Origin: SURF-32 sp964648365
Lineage (GTDB): Bacteria; Planctomycetota; Phycisphaerae; UBA1845
Direction of reading: 5' to 3'
Assembly (NCBI GenBank): GCA_964648365.1
Contig: CAZYLK010000003.1
Location: forward strand, 11,787 to 75,786
Length of the DNA: 64,000 bases
The position numbers and the translations under genes are program-made. The notes under the pieces were generated by a model that saw only the letters and a list, made by a program, of their open reading frames with translations, had not been told where the DNA came from and did not search any database. Within the stretch, counting starts at the first letter, position 1. Each line of letters opens with the position of its first letter. Shown one piece after another: positions 46,368-54,688 of the stretch.

Positions 46368-46988
46368 TTACCCGCCTGCGAGCCGCAGGGTGCGGGTCTG
46401 GGCGAATTCCGCCACCAGCGATTCGTTCAGCATATCCCGCAGGCGGGCGCGAGCCCGGTGCAGATGGCTCTTGACGGTCGCCACGGGCAGTTGCAGCACC
46501 TGGGCGATCTCCTGGCAGCTTTGCTCGTGCCGATAAAACAGCAGCACGGCCGCCCGCTGGGGCGGGGAGAGGTCGTTCACGGCCGACCAGACCTGCCGCT
46601 GCAATTCGGCGGCGTGCTCACTGGCGAGCGTCTGGTCAACGGGGCCGTCGGTCGCGATCGGCTCCAGCGTGTCCATGTCTACCTCGCCGCTGAGCGGCTT
46701 GCGCCGCCGCATGTGATTGAGGCAGACCCGATAAGCGATCGTGAACAGCCAGGTGCTGAATCGGAACTGGGTGGAGAAGGAATCGAGCGAGGCGAAGGCC
46801 TTGAGGAAAGCGTCCTGACAGACCTCCTCGGCGTCGTGATGGTTGCGGATCATCCGCCAGATGAAGGCGAACAGCCGGTCCTTGTGCAGGTTGACGAGCG
46901 TGCGGGTGGCGCCGACGTCACCGGCGTGAACCCGATCGAGCAGTACCTTTTCCTCTTCCCGTGTCATGGGCGCTTCCTGCCGGGCCAT
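46368..46988 (-). CDS. ECF-type RNA polymerase sigma factor
   Basis: The 206-residue protein has sigma region 2 (LVNLHKDRLFAFIWRMIRNH, HDAEEVCQDAFLKAFASLDS, FRFSTWLFTIAYRVCLNHMR) and region 4 (LSPPQRAAVLLFYRHEQSCQ, EIAQVLQLPVATVKSHLHRA). It is closer to the common RpoE-like ECF pattern than the sigma factor at 38554, and has no large insert. Either ATG (46997 or 46988) could be the start. It is divergent from smpB, sharing an intergenic region of about 155 bases, and leads the operon with the anti-sigma factor. Confidence 0.95.
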   Translation of the reverse strand: MARQEAPMTREEEKVLLDRVHAGDVGATRTLVNLHKDRLFAFIWRMIRNHHDAEEVCQDAFLKAFASLDSFSTQFRFSTWLFTIAYRVCLNHMRRRKPLSGEVDMDTLEPIATDGPVDQTLASEHAAELQRQVWSAVNDLSPPQRAAVLLFYRHEQSCQEIAQVLQLPVATVKSHLHRARARLRDMLNESLVAEFAQTRTLRLAGG

Positions 46989-47143
46989 GATTGTCACCTA
47001 CTGCGGCGATATCTATTATACCCCCATCGGCCCCGCAATGCCGCATCCTTGACCGCCGGCCGTGACACTCCCGTGACGCGGAGACCGGCGGCGGCGCGCC
47101 GGGTCCGCTCGGGAAGGCGCAACTCGCTTGATTATAGCTGCTT

Positions 47144-47614
47144 ATGAAAAAAGGTAAGGGCCAACCCGACAATACGATCTGCCGCAACCGGCAGGCCGCC
47201 ATGCGGTTCGAAGTCCTCGAGAAGGTCGAATGCGGCATCATGCTGGTCGGTAGCGAGGTCAAAGCCCTCCGCGAGCATCGGGCGTCCCTGGATGAGGCGT
47301 TCGCCCGCATCCGCGACCGGGAGTTATGGCTCTTCGGCTTCCACATCGGCGCCTACAACCCCTCCGGTGCCGGCGGCCACGAACTGCTGCGTGCCCGAAA
47401 GCTGCTGGTCCATCGCCGCGAACTCGACAAACTCGACCAGCGCGTCCAGCAGAAGGGCCTCACGCTCGTCCCCCTGTCCGCCTACTTCGGCGATCGTGGC
47501 ATCGTCAAGATCTCGCTGGCCGTGGCCCGTGGCAAGGCGACCCACGACAAGCGGCAGACGCTTAAGGAGCGGGAGCACAAGCGCGAGATGGACCGGGCGG
47601 TGCGGCGGGGGTGA
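47144..47614 (+). CDS. smpB: SsrA-binding protein
   Basis: SmpB binds tmRNA and brings it to stalled ribosomes for trans-translation. The 156-residue protein has the complete OB-fold core: NRQAAMRFEVLEKVECGIML, VGSEVKALREHRASLDEAFA, FHIGAYNPSGAGGHELLRAR, KLLVHRRELDKLDQRVQQKG, and ends with the basic tail GKATHDKRQTLKEREHKREM. GATTATAGC lies just upstream of the ATG, with no clear ribosome-binding site, so the leader is probably very short. The tmRNA gene (ssrA) was not seen in this window. Confidence 0.96.
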   Translation: MKKGKGQPDNTICRNRQAAMRFEVLEKVECGIMLVGSEVKALREHRASLDEAFARIRDRELWLFGFHIGAYNPSGAGGHELLRARKLLVHRRELDKLDQRVQQKGLTLVPLSAYFGDRGIVKISLAVARGKATHDKRQTLKEREHKREMDRAVRRG

Positions 47615-47656
47615 GCCCGCAAGTCCCACAGATGACATGCCGAGCGGCGCCGAGCG

Positions 47657-48298
47657 TTATCCGAGGGCCTGCCCATCGGCAATGGACTGGATGTGCTCCA
47701 CGAGTTCGGACACTTCAGTCCACGATGGGTCATTTCGCTCCCGCCGTGCTTTCGCGCGTGCCGCCGCTTCTGTCCGTCGGTCGATTATTCTTCCGTAGTC
47801 CGCCTGGGTCTTGGTGTCGGGCTTTTCGCCAAACTCGCTTTGCCAGGCTGTCAGGAACCGCCGCGTCACGGCCTAGCAATCCGGGAACGCCTCGCCCGTA
47901 TCCACGAGGTGAAGCAGGGTCCACACTTCAAAGCATGGGTTCGACAGCGCTACGCGCACGCCGGTGCCGGCTGCCTTCGACTTCACACGCTCCGCCGCCT
48001 GACGCAGGTGAGGTTCACGTTCGAGATCAAGCAGGAGCCACACGGATTCCGTGTCGTCATCGCCGGCTTGCCGGGCGCGCTTGAGCAACTCCTCAGCGCC
48101 TTTTCCGGCGTGCGACGTTACGATCGAAAGGGCCACAGACGTCTTCAGTTTGCTCTTGAGCGCGGTCAGGTAGGTCGGTGCGGTTTTTCGGTCGTCACAA
48201 ACCACGACGATGAAGGGCAACGGCTCGCGGACCCGAGTCCGTCGCGATCCGTAGCGCTCCTTGGACCGACGGTTGACGCTTGAGCGGCGACTGGACAC
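47657..48298 (-). pseudogene. RloB-like (AbiLii-type) gene split by an in-frame TAG
   Basis: Two adjacent frames lie in the same phase: 48298-47876 gives 141 residues ending LLHLVDTGEAFPDC, then TAG (47873-47875), then AVTRRFLTAWQSEFGEKPDT to the end at 47657. Joined they make 213 codons, the normal length of RloB-family proteins. Toprim-like markers are FIVVVCDDRKTAPTYLTAL (family usually has Glu where the first Asp stands), VWLLLDLE and the family hallmark SNPCFEVWTLLHL. It is 3 bases downstream of an AAA ATPase gene. This ATPase/RloB pair resembles the AbiL and RloAB type of phage defence. TAG replaces what is often a charged residue, so an AAG to TAG or CAG to TAG change is likely. Confidence 0.75.
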
Positions 48299-48301
48299 GA
48301 A

Positions 48302-49549
48302 TCAGCTTCCGAGGGGACTGATCGCCGGGATCGCGCCGTAGCGCCCTTGCAGGTAGCGCCGGCGAAGGTTCAGGTTGTTCCGCTCCTTGAATTCGGCCAG
48401 AGAGTAGAGCCGGCAGGAACCGTCGTCATCCTTGTCTGTCAGATAGATCTGATCACGCCGGAGGATTGCCTCGGAGGCCTTCCCGTCGATGAGCATCACG
48501 TCATGCGTCGCGAATATCAATTGGCCGTGAACGGACTTCATGTCGACCTCGCAGTTGATGTGACGAATCAAGGCCTGGAGCAACTGGGGATGGAGGGATG
48601 AGCCTATCTCGTCAACAAAATAACCGGCGTGCGCTTCGCCCTTCGTCAGGTCGTGCAGGACCAATGCGAGACCGGCCATCTTGTACGTACCAAGCGACTC
48701 ACGATGCGGACCCAGGCTCACACGGCCCAGGCGAGTCCGATGGTGAAAGTGTATGCTGTGCCGCGGTCCGTGACGGCTGGATTCGGGGTTCGCCGGCTCG
48801 AGCGGCGCCATCGCTTCCGTTTCGAGGTCGACGATACCGAGATCGGCGCGCTTCAGCCATTCAAGTAACCACGAGCCAAAGCCTTCCCGGTCCGCATGGG
48901 CGCGCTCCGCCACGGGTTGAGTGTAGGACGAGGGCCGGGCCGAATCGTACGGTTCCAGTAGATCACGGAGTCCAACCGCAATTCCTTTCGCAAGCTTGGG
49001 AGCGTGCCGATCGGCCAGGGCGAGCAGGAGCGCGTTGGGCCGGAAACCGTCCGCAAGCAGTCTGAATTGCGGGTCGTCGGACCACGCACCCGTGACATCC
49101 TGCAATTCACGCCGGAACAGCAGGACGCTCTCCCGGGGAAGGATCTCGGTGAGCGCCTCAGCCAAAAAACGCTCCCGGTCGAATTCGATCACGTATTCAT
49201 AGACGTGGCCGGAGAGTACTGCGCGGAGCCCAAGTTGAACGGGCTGATGGGACGGTTCGTCATCGAGCTGAAATGGCTCGTAGGGTAGAGGCTCGTCTGA
49301 CGCCAGGTTGATCGTCGCAGTGAGCAAATACCGCAACATCCACGCGGCGGTCAGAACGGTCGACTTGCCCGATGCGTTCGGACCGTAAATGGCCGCACAG
49401 CGGAGCAGTCGCAGCGGCTCCGATTCGCCGTTCAGCGGCACGTCGATGACTCCCCGGGGGTCGTCCGGGTCGATGTCCGTTGCCAGCATCGAGAGCTTGA
49501 AATCGTCTCGGAAGCACCGAAGGTTGCGGCCGTACAGTTCGATGAGCAT
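48302..49549 (-). CDS. AAA ATPase of the AbiLi/RloA type
   Basis: The 415-residue protein has an SMC/OLD-like ATPase core: N-terminal strand MLIELYGRNLRCFRDDFKLS, Walker A IYGPNASGKST, a large middle insert, then LGPHRESLGTYKMAGLALVL, Walker B GYFVDEIGSSLHPQL and the switch histidine FATHDVMLID. This matches PF13304/PF13175-type ATPases that pair with RloB. The start MLIELYG is the conserved N-terminus; an in-frame GTG 38 codons upstream is the alternative. Region 49640-49720 upstream is visibly A/T-richer than its surroundings and probably holds the promoter. The partner gene is interrupted, so the system may be inactive. Confidence 0.85.
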   Translation of the reverse strand: MLIELYGRNLRCFRDDFKLSMLATDIDPDDPRGVIDVPLNGESEPLRLLRCAAIYGPNASGKSTVLTAAWMLRYLLTATINLASDEPLPYEPFQLDDEPSHQPVQLGLRAVLSGHVYEYVIEFDRERFLAEALTEILPRESVLLFRRELQDVTGAWSDDPQFRLLADGFRPNALLLALADRHAPKLAKGIAVGLRDLLEPYDSARPSSYTQPVAERAHADREGFGSWLLEWLKRADLGIVDLETEAMAPLEPANPESSRHGPRHSIHFHHRTRLGRVSLGPHRESLGTYKMAGLALVLHDLTKGEAHAGYFVDEIGSSLHPQLLQALIRHINCEVDMKSVHGQLIFATHDVMLIDGKASEAILRRDQIYLTDKDDDGSCRLYSLAEFKERNNLNLRRRYLQGRYGAIPAISPLGS

Positions 49550-49806
49550 GGCGTTTCTCGCTGGCCGCGCAGAAATTCTGCGCGCCGTAGCATTGTAGCG
49601 ACGCAGAACCCCTGTGGCTGCACCTGCGCGGTATTCGGTGTGCAACATTTCTGCGTTTAGCACTTATCGGTCTAAGAGTGTAAAGTGGGTATTGTACTGT
49701 AGTTTGAGGGAGTCCTTCGAGCGTGAGGCGGTGTCCTACCGCGCCAGTCCAGGCATCGGCGTGCCCGGTGCTGCGACAGGAGGACGGGGCTGTTCTTCGC
49801 ACTTGC

Positions 49807-50778
49807 TCACAGCAACCGCTGCACTGCAAAGGGATCTCTCGCGCGGCAGGCGCGATTCACGATGAGTTTCGCCGCATGCCGGCCGATCGCGTACGACGCC
49901 GTTACGCCGTGGCCGCCGAGGCCGGCGACGTGGAAGACGCGAGCGCAGCGCGGGTCGAAGCCGATGACGAACCGGCGGTCCGGCGCGAACGTCCGCTGCC
50001 CGACCCACATGGTCTTGATCGCGATGTCGCCGAGGCCGGGCTGAAGCGTCTCGATGCGCTCATGCAGCGTCTCCAGCATGGCCGGCTTCTCGGCGTAGAT
50101 ACCCGGGCGCGCAGCCGTCTCGTCACAGCAGGAAAAGAGCAGCCCGCCGGACTCCGGCCGGAAGTAGAAGTGGCGATGCCCGTCCCAGACGACGGGCCAC
50201 TGGTCGTCCACCCAAGGCAGCGGCGTGCTGACCATCAGGTGGCGATCGTAGGGCGTCAGCGGCAGCCGGCCCACTTCTCCCGCCCAGGGACCGGCGGCGT
50301 TGACGAGCAGTTTGCAGCGCATCTCGCCCTGCGTCGTGCGCAGCAGGAGGCCGTCGGCGTGTGGCGACCAGTCGAGCAGCGTCACGCCATACTGAACGCG
50401 GCGACCCTGAAGGTACCGCGCCAGCAGCCCGGCAATATCAATCGTCCCGTCGTGCGGATACCACCGCCCGCGTCCCGTCGCACGGGGGCAGTAACGCGAC
50501 GCCTCGTCGTTGCCGCCACCAACGATGAACAGCCCGCGCCGATCGAAGCGCGCCAGCGCCGCCCGGCGCAACGCGGCCGCGCCGGACCGCAGGAGCGCCT
50601 GCTCGACGGGGTCATCGGCATGTTCGCGGATAATCGCCGCGTTGCGGCCGGAGGAATGAACCCCCGCGAACGCTTCCCGCTCGAGGATCAGCACGTCTTC
50701 CCGGCCGAGCCGGGCGAGATGAAAGGCTGTTGCCGCCCCCGCGAACCCGGCCCCGATGATAACGATGTCCGCATTCAT
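49807..50778 (-). CDS. FAD-dependent oxidoreductase (DAO family)
   Basis: The 323-residue protein has the FAD-binding motif MNADIVIIGAGFAGAATAFH with ILEREAFAG, and the second signature LVNAAGPWAGE. It ends with the third, FHVAGLGGHGVTASYAIGR, where a GLGGHGVT loop contacts the flavin. It is most like glycine, sarcosine or D-amino-acid oxidases and dehydrogenases that deaminate small amines. It is shorter than typical members (about 370 residues). The gene lies 78 bases downstream of the phosphodiesterase gene at 50857 on the same strand, so the two may be one unit. The substrate cannot be told. Confidence 0.9.
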   Translation of the reverse strand: MNADIVIIGAGFAGAATAFHLARLGREDVLILEREAFAGVHSSGRNAAIIREHADDPVEQALLRSGAAALRRAALARFDRRGLFIVGGGNDEASRYCPRATGRGRWYPHDGTIDIAGLLARYLQGRRVQYGVTLLDWSPHADGLLLRTTQGEMRCKLLVNAAGPWAGEVGRLPLTPYDRHLMVSTPLPWVDDQWPVVWDGHRHFYFRPESGGLLFSCCDETAARPGIYAEKPAMLETLHERIETLQPGLGDIAIKTMWVGQRTFAPDRRFVIGFDPRCARVFHVAGLGGHGVTASYAIGRHAAKLIVNRACRARDPFAVQRLL

Positions 50779-50856
50779 GAACGGCGCAGTCCGTGCGGCC
50801 CTGCTCTCAAATCGTCACCGTTTCCGCGGCGCCGATGATCAGGGATCCTCCGGCCC

Positions 50857-52236
50857 TCAGCGACCGAACAGGTGATCGAGAATCGCGTCGCGGACCGCGG
50901 TACACGGAATCTCGTCGGCGTCCGGCGCGAGCTCCGCCGCGGTGATCAGCACCGGTTGATCACCGGCCGCCTGATCGATCCGCCCATGCGAGCCGCGCAC
51001 CAGCGACGCGTCCAGCGGAATCACATCCAGCAGCGTTCGCATTCCCAGCCGCCGCTTCAGGAGTCGCCAGCCGATCGACGCCTTCGGCCAGGGCAGCGCC
51101 GGATCCAGGAACAACTCCACCGGGTCGTATCCGGGCTTGCGGTGGATGTCCACCGTGCGGGCGAAGTCCGGCGCCCGGTCGTCGTCGAGCCAGTAGTAGT
51201 AGCTGAACCACCGCCGCGGCGCGGCGACAAGCACGAGTTCCCCGCTGCGGGCGTGATCCAGGCCGACCTCGGCCTGCGCCGCTCGATCGAGCACGTGCTC
51301 GACGCCCTCCACGCCGCGGCAAATCGCGGCGACGCGCTCCTGGTCACCCGGCCGCCGGACGTACACATGGGCTACCTGATGATCCGCCACGGCGAAGGCG
51401 TCTGACGCACCGGCATCCAGAAGCTCCAAACCCTGTTCGACGCGGACGCGCACCAGCCCGGCCTTGCGCAGCACGCGGTTGACGTGAACCGCGTCATCAA
51501 CCTCTTCAATGCCGTATTCGCTCAGAAGCATGATCCGCACGTCGCGCGAGGCGAAGAAGTCGAGCAGACGCCCGACTTCGCCATCCAGCGCACGCACTTC
51601 GGCCGCGATGTCCGGATGCCGCGGACCCTTCTGTTGCAGCGAATAATCGAGATGCGGCAGATAAACGAACGTGAGTGTGGGGCTGGACTGCTCATGCACG
51701 GCCATGGATGCGTCCGCGATCCATCGCGTCGATGCGATCGACGATCCCGGCCCCCAGAATTGAAACAGCGGAAACGTGCCCAACCGCTCCTGCAGTGACT
51801 CGCGAAGCGTTGCGGGATGGGTGTACACGTCCGGGATCTTCCGCCCGTCGGCCTTGTACATCGGCCGCGGGGTCACAGAGACATCCACGCTGGAGTACAT
51901 GTTGTACCACCAGAAGATATTGGCACACGTGACGGCCGGGTCGCGCCGCCGCGCGGTCTCCCAGACTTTTTCGCCCTGTACAAGGTGGTTCGACTGCTTC
52001 CAGAACTGCACCTCGGCCATCTCTCGGCTGTACCATCCGTTGCCGACGATGCCGTGGCCGCTGGGTGGCAGCCCCGTCAACATGCTCGATTGTACGGTGC
52101 ACGTGACCGCGGGAAGAACGGGTCGCAACCGGCGCATCGCCCCTTTGCGGGCGAACTCCGCGATGCGCGGGCAGCTTTCTCCGATCAGCGACGAGGTCAG
52201 ACCGACGGTGCAGATCACGGCCGTCGGATGAGGCAT
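50857..52236 (-). CDS. Alkaline-phosphatase-fold phosphodiesterase/pyrophosphatase family protein
   Basis: The 459-residue protein fits the nucleotide pyrophosphatase/phosphodiesterase branch of the alkaline phosphatase superfamily. It has PAVTCTVQSSMLTGLPPSGH, whose Thr is the usual nucleophile, then GIVGNGW, FVYLPHLDYSLQQKGPRHPD (metal-binding D-x-x-x-H pattern) and LSEYGIEEV in place of the usual S-D-H-G. At the N-terminus the aspartate that normally starts the metal site is not seen in AVICTVGLTSSL. The altered D-H to E-Y and the missing first Asp make it doubtful that both metal ions are bound in the usual way. It has no signal peptide. The role is unknown. Confidence 0.8.
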   Translation of the reverse strand: MPHPTAVICTVGLTSSLIGESCPRIAEFARKGAMRRLRPVLPAVTCTVQSSMLTGLPPSGHGIVGNGWYSREMAEVQFWKQSNHLVQGEKVWETARRRDPAVTCANIFWWYNMYSSVDVSVTPRPMYKADGRKIPDVYTHPATLRESLQERLGTFPLFQFWGPGSSIASTRWIADASMAVHEQSSPTLTFVYLPHLDYSLQQKGPRHPDIAAEVRALDGEVGRLLDFFASRDVRIMLLSEYGIEEVDDAVHVNRVLRKAGLVRVRVEQGLELLDAGASDAFAVADHQVAHVYVRRPGDQERVAAICRGVEGVEHVLDRAAQAEVGLDHARSGELVLVAAPRRWFSYYYWLDDDRAPDFARTVDIHRKPGYDPVELFLDPALPWPKASIGWRLLKRRLGMRTLLDVIPLDASLVRGSHGRIDQAAGDQPVLITAAELAPDADEIPCTAVRDAILDHLFGR

Positions 52237-52375
52237 AGCGGGCTCCTGCGGCTTCCGGCTCGACCATTGCGATCGTAAAGCCCTCGGGAGACCGTGTCAC
52301 CTGTCGCGCCGGCACACGCCGGTCAGCGTCCCGCACGACTCCAGGCCAGGCGCGGCTACGAATCGCGCCCGCGCC

Positions 52376-52539
52376 GAGCCGCGGGCTTCAGCCCGCGCGA
52401 TTCCGCCGACGTCGCCTGACTTGGCGCGGCTACGAGTCCGAAGGGCGATTCAGCGTGGATTTGCAGCGCTTACAACACCGTGCGCGATTTGGAGCGGCTC
52501 TACGCGGGAGCCGTCGCGCGGGTTGAAGCCCGCGGCTCG
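52376..52539. repeat. Inverted doublet of the GGGCTTCAGCCC palindrome
   Basis: GAGCCGCGGGCTTCAGCCCG (52376) and the inverted copy CGCGCGGGTTGAAGCCCGCG (52515) lie about 139 bases apart, the same arrangement as at 37392-37545. Between and before them, GGCGCGGCTACGA occurs twice. They fill part of the 830-base gap between the phosphodiesterase gene and the membrane protein gene. Confidence 0.85.
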
Positions 52540-52660
52540 GCGCTGGTGCGCGATCCCGCACGGTAACTTGGCGGAGTTGACATGCACGAGGCCCGCGCCG
52601 CGGCGCGAGCCTCGTGAAGTCGTCCATGAATCGTCGACCGCCGCAATGCCGGGAGGGCGA

Positions 52661-52774
52661 TGTGACAGAACCTGATTCACAAGGTGGGTGGCATGCGGCC
52701 GCCCGGACCGCCAGCCTCAAAGGGGGCCGGTACGTCGTTTGGCGCCGTGTTCATGTCTCCCGGGTTCTGTCATA
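52661..52774. repeat. 114-base unit bounded by 12-base inverted repeats
   Basis: TGTGACAGAACC at 52661-52672 and GGTTCTGTCATA at 52763-52774 are inverted with one mismatch (TRTGACAGAACC). The interior shows no frame. It could be a very small non-autonomous element, or chance. The remaining sequence to 53066 shows no gene. Confidence 0.4.
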
Positions 52775-53066
52775 AGGTTCAGCCACATGGGTTACCCCCG
52801 ATCGCGCATGGAAGCCGCGAATCATGGACTACCGGATTATAGCGTGCCGGACGGCCGGAGCGAAATCTTCCATCGCCTGCCCGCCCCCATTCTCCCGACC
52901 CGCGCGCTGCGCCGACGCTTAACCGCCACGCGGGCAAGAGCCTGCGCGTTGCGATCCGGCGCGTCGCTTTTTATCATCGCCGCGTTATCGAACGGCGCCG
53001 CGACCGAAGGAACCGGACGTTCCGCAGCGGATCGCGCGCCGCGCCTGCCACGCGAGGGAGAACCGC

Positions 53067-54371
53067 ATGTCAGACGTCCCGACACCGCATCCGACTTCGG
53101 ACCTCGTGACCCGACTCGGCTGTCCCCACGTTTTTGCGCCCGTGAAGCTCGCGCTGGGTCCGCTGTGGGAGCCGGGCAAGCTGCTGCTGGCGCTGGCGGC
53201 GCTGATCGTCAGCGCGGTCTTCACCGCGGCACTCGACAGTGTGGCCGGGCCGGTCGGAGCCGATGCCGTGGCGGAATACGCGGCTGCGCATCGCGTTGAG
53301 CGGCACGCCGCGGCTGCGGGTCAATCGCGACCGGTCGAGAGTGTGCCCCCCGCAACGGTCGCGGACGACGAGGCCTCCTCCGGGATATTCGCTGCCTTCT
53401 TTCAGTTCGAGGTTTACTCGGCGGAGGCAGGCGTGCGGGCGCTGTTCGGCGCGACGACGATGTCCTCTCTGCCGCCTACCGGCGCGAGCGGTTCAGCCGT
53501 CAGCCACCTCTGGGACATGCTGCTGGGCCTGTGGTGGCTGGCGTCGCGGCACACGTTCTTCACCATCGTTCTCTCGCTCGGACTGCTGGCAATCTGGGCG
53601 CTGCCGATCGGGGCGATCAGCCGCATGGCGGCCGAGGCGGTGTGTACGGACTATTACATGGGTCTGGCCGACGCGGTGGAGTATGCGCGCCCGCGCTGCT
53701 TCGCGCTGTTCGTCGCGCCGTTGATGCCGTTCGTCTGGATCACCGGGGCGGCGATGCTCCTGTGGTTTGCGGGGCTGGCGTTGTCGATCCCCATCGTCGG
53801 CGACCTGCTGGCGGTGATCGTCGTTCCGTTGTCACTGATCGTGGGCGTGGTGCTGTCGTTCTGGCTGGTGGCGCTGTTGCCGGCCGCGGTGATGTCCTGG
53901 CCGGCGCTGGTCGTGGATGGCGCAGACCCGTTCGAGGCGGCAACGTCGCGCGGGGTGGCGTATGCGTTCAGCCGGTTGATCAAGTCGGCCTGGTACGCGT
54001 TCGTGCTCGCAGCCATCGGCGGCGTCACGACGCTGCTGGTCCGGGCCGCGATCGGCGTGGTCTTCGTGGTGACGCACGCCGTCGTCAGCGCCGGTGCCTG
54101 GCTGGCCGGTCGGGAACTCGACGGGGTCGAATGGAACAAGTTGGACGTCATCTGGCCGCTCGGCGGCGCGGACATGTCCGAAGCGCTTTCCCGCGGCGAC
54201 GTCATCTCTTCGTTCTTCGTCAAGGTGTGGACGGTGCTGGCGGGCGCCGTGGTTCCCGCCTACGCGGCCGCGTACGCGATCTGTGCCCTGACGGTCTGGT
54301 ATCTGCTCATGCGCCGCGACGTGGACGGCGTACCCGTCAGCGAGCTGTCGCCGCGAAGTCCGAATGCGTAG
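53067..54371 (+). CDS. Hypothetical multi-pass membrane protein
   Basis: The 434-residue protein has six to seven predicted membrane helices, for example LLLALAALIVSAVFTAAL, FFTIVLSLGLLAIWALPIGA, ITGAAMLLWFAGLALSIPIV, LLAVIVVPLSLIVGVVLSFW, and at the end GAVVPAYAAAYAICALTVWY. A soluble Ala-rich loop lies between helices 1 and 2. No transporter or enzyme signature is recognised; similar proteins of unknown function are common in planctomycetes. The ATG at 53067 has GAGGGAGAACCGC upstream, a good ribosome-binding site. It is followed by the tRNA gene. Confidence 0.8.
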   Translation: MSDVPTPHPTSDLVTRLGCPHVFAPVKLALGPLWEPGKLLLALAALIVSAVFTAALDSVAGPVGADAVAEYAAAHRVERHAAAAGQSRPVESVPPATVADDEASSGIFAAFFQFEVYSAEAGVRALFGATTMSSLPPTGASGSAVSHLWDMLLGLWWLASRHTFFTIVLSLGLLAIWALPIGAISRMAAEAVCTDYYMGLADAVEYARPRCFALFVAPLMPFVWITGAAMLLWFAGLALSIPIVGDLLAVIVVPLSLIVGVVLSFWLVALLPAAVMSWPALVVDGADPFEAATSRGVAYAFSRLIKSAWYAFVLAAIGGVTTLLVRAAIGVVFVVTHAVVSAGAWLAGRELDGVEWNKLDVIWPLGGADMSEALSRGDVISSFFVKVWTVLAGAVVPAYAAAYAICALTVWYLLMRRDVDGVPVSELSPRSPNA

Positions 54372-54494
54372 CCCGCTCGGCCCGGCGGCGTCAGTACGCC
54401 GCCGGCGCCGACATTCGTCGTCCAGACCGCTGAAAAGGGCGGGCAGATGGCTTGCGGCCAGGCCCGGAACCCGCCATAATCACCACCGACCGAC

Positions 54495-54567
54495 GGGGCC
54501 ATAGCGCAGTTGGGAGCGCGTCTGCATGGCATGCAGAAGGTCGGGGGTTCGAATCCCCCTGGCTCCA
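54495..54567 (+). tRNA. tRNA-Ala (anticodon GGC)
   Basis: The 73-base cloverleaf has acceptor GGGGCCA / TGGCTCC, D-arm GCGC...GCGC, anticodon stem TCTGC / GCAGA with loop ATGGCAT (anticodon GGC, reading GCC), variable AGGTC, T-arm GGGGG TTCGAAT CCCCC and discriminator A. The CCA end is not encoded. The G/C-rich acceptor with the third G-C pair, and G34, fit alanine. A small inverted repeat AGTGCTT / AAGCACT follows. No integrase or attachment duplication was seen beside it. Confidence 0.97.
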
Positions 54568-54688
54568 GTGCTTATCTGACAAGCACTTACAGCGATCCGG
54601 GCCGCGGCGCAGGCAGTCAGCCAGCGGGGCGGCGGTCCGCGCGCCGGGGTGCCTCGGTCCGTGGCGGTTGCCGACGCGCGGGCCGGGC

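Noticed and set aside
18920..47875. TAG reassigned to an amino acid in this organism
   Set aside because: Several ordinary genes here, such as the RDD protein, uvrB, the cytochrome and the prepilin, end in TAG with no extension in the same frame, so general recoding is not supported. Only local events remain possible.
54495..54600. Integration site at the tRNA-Ala gene
   Set aside because: No integrase, no repeated 3' tRNA fragment and no change of gene style were seen nearby.
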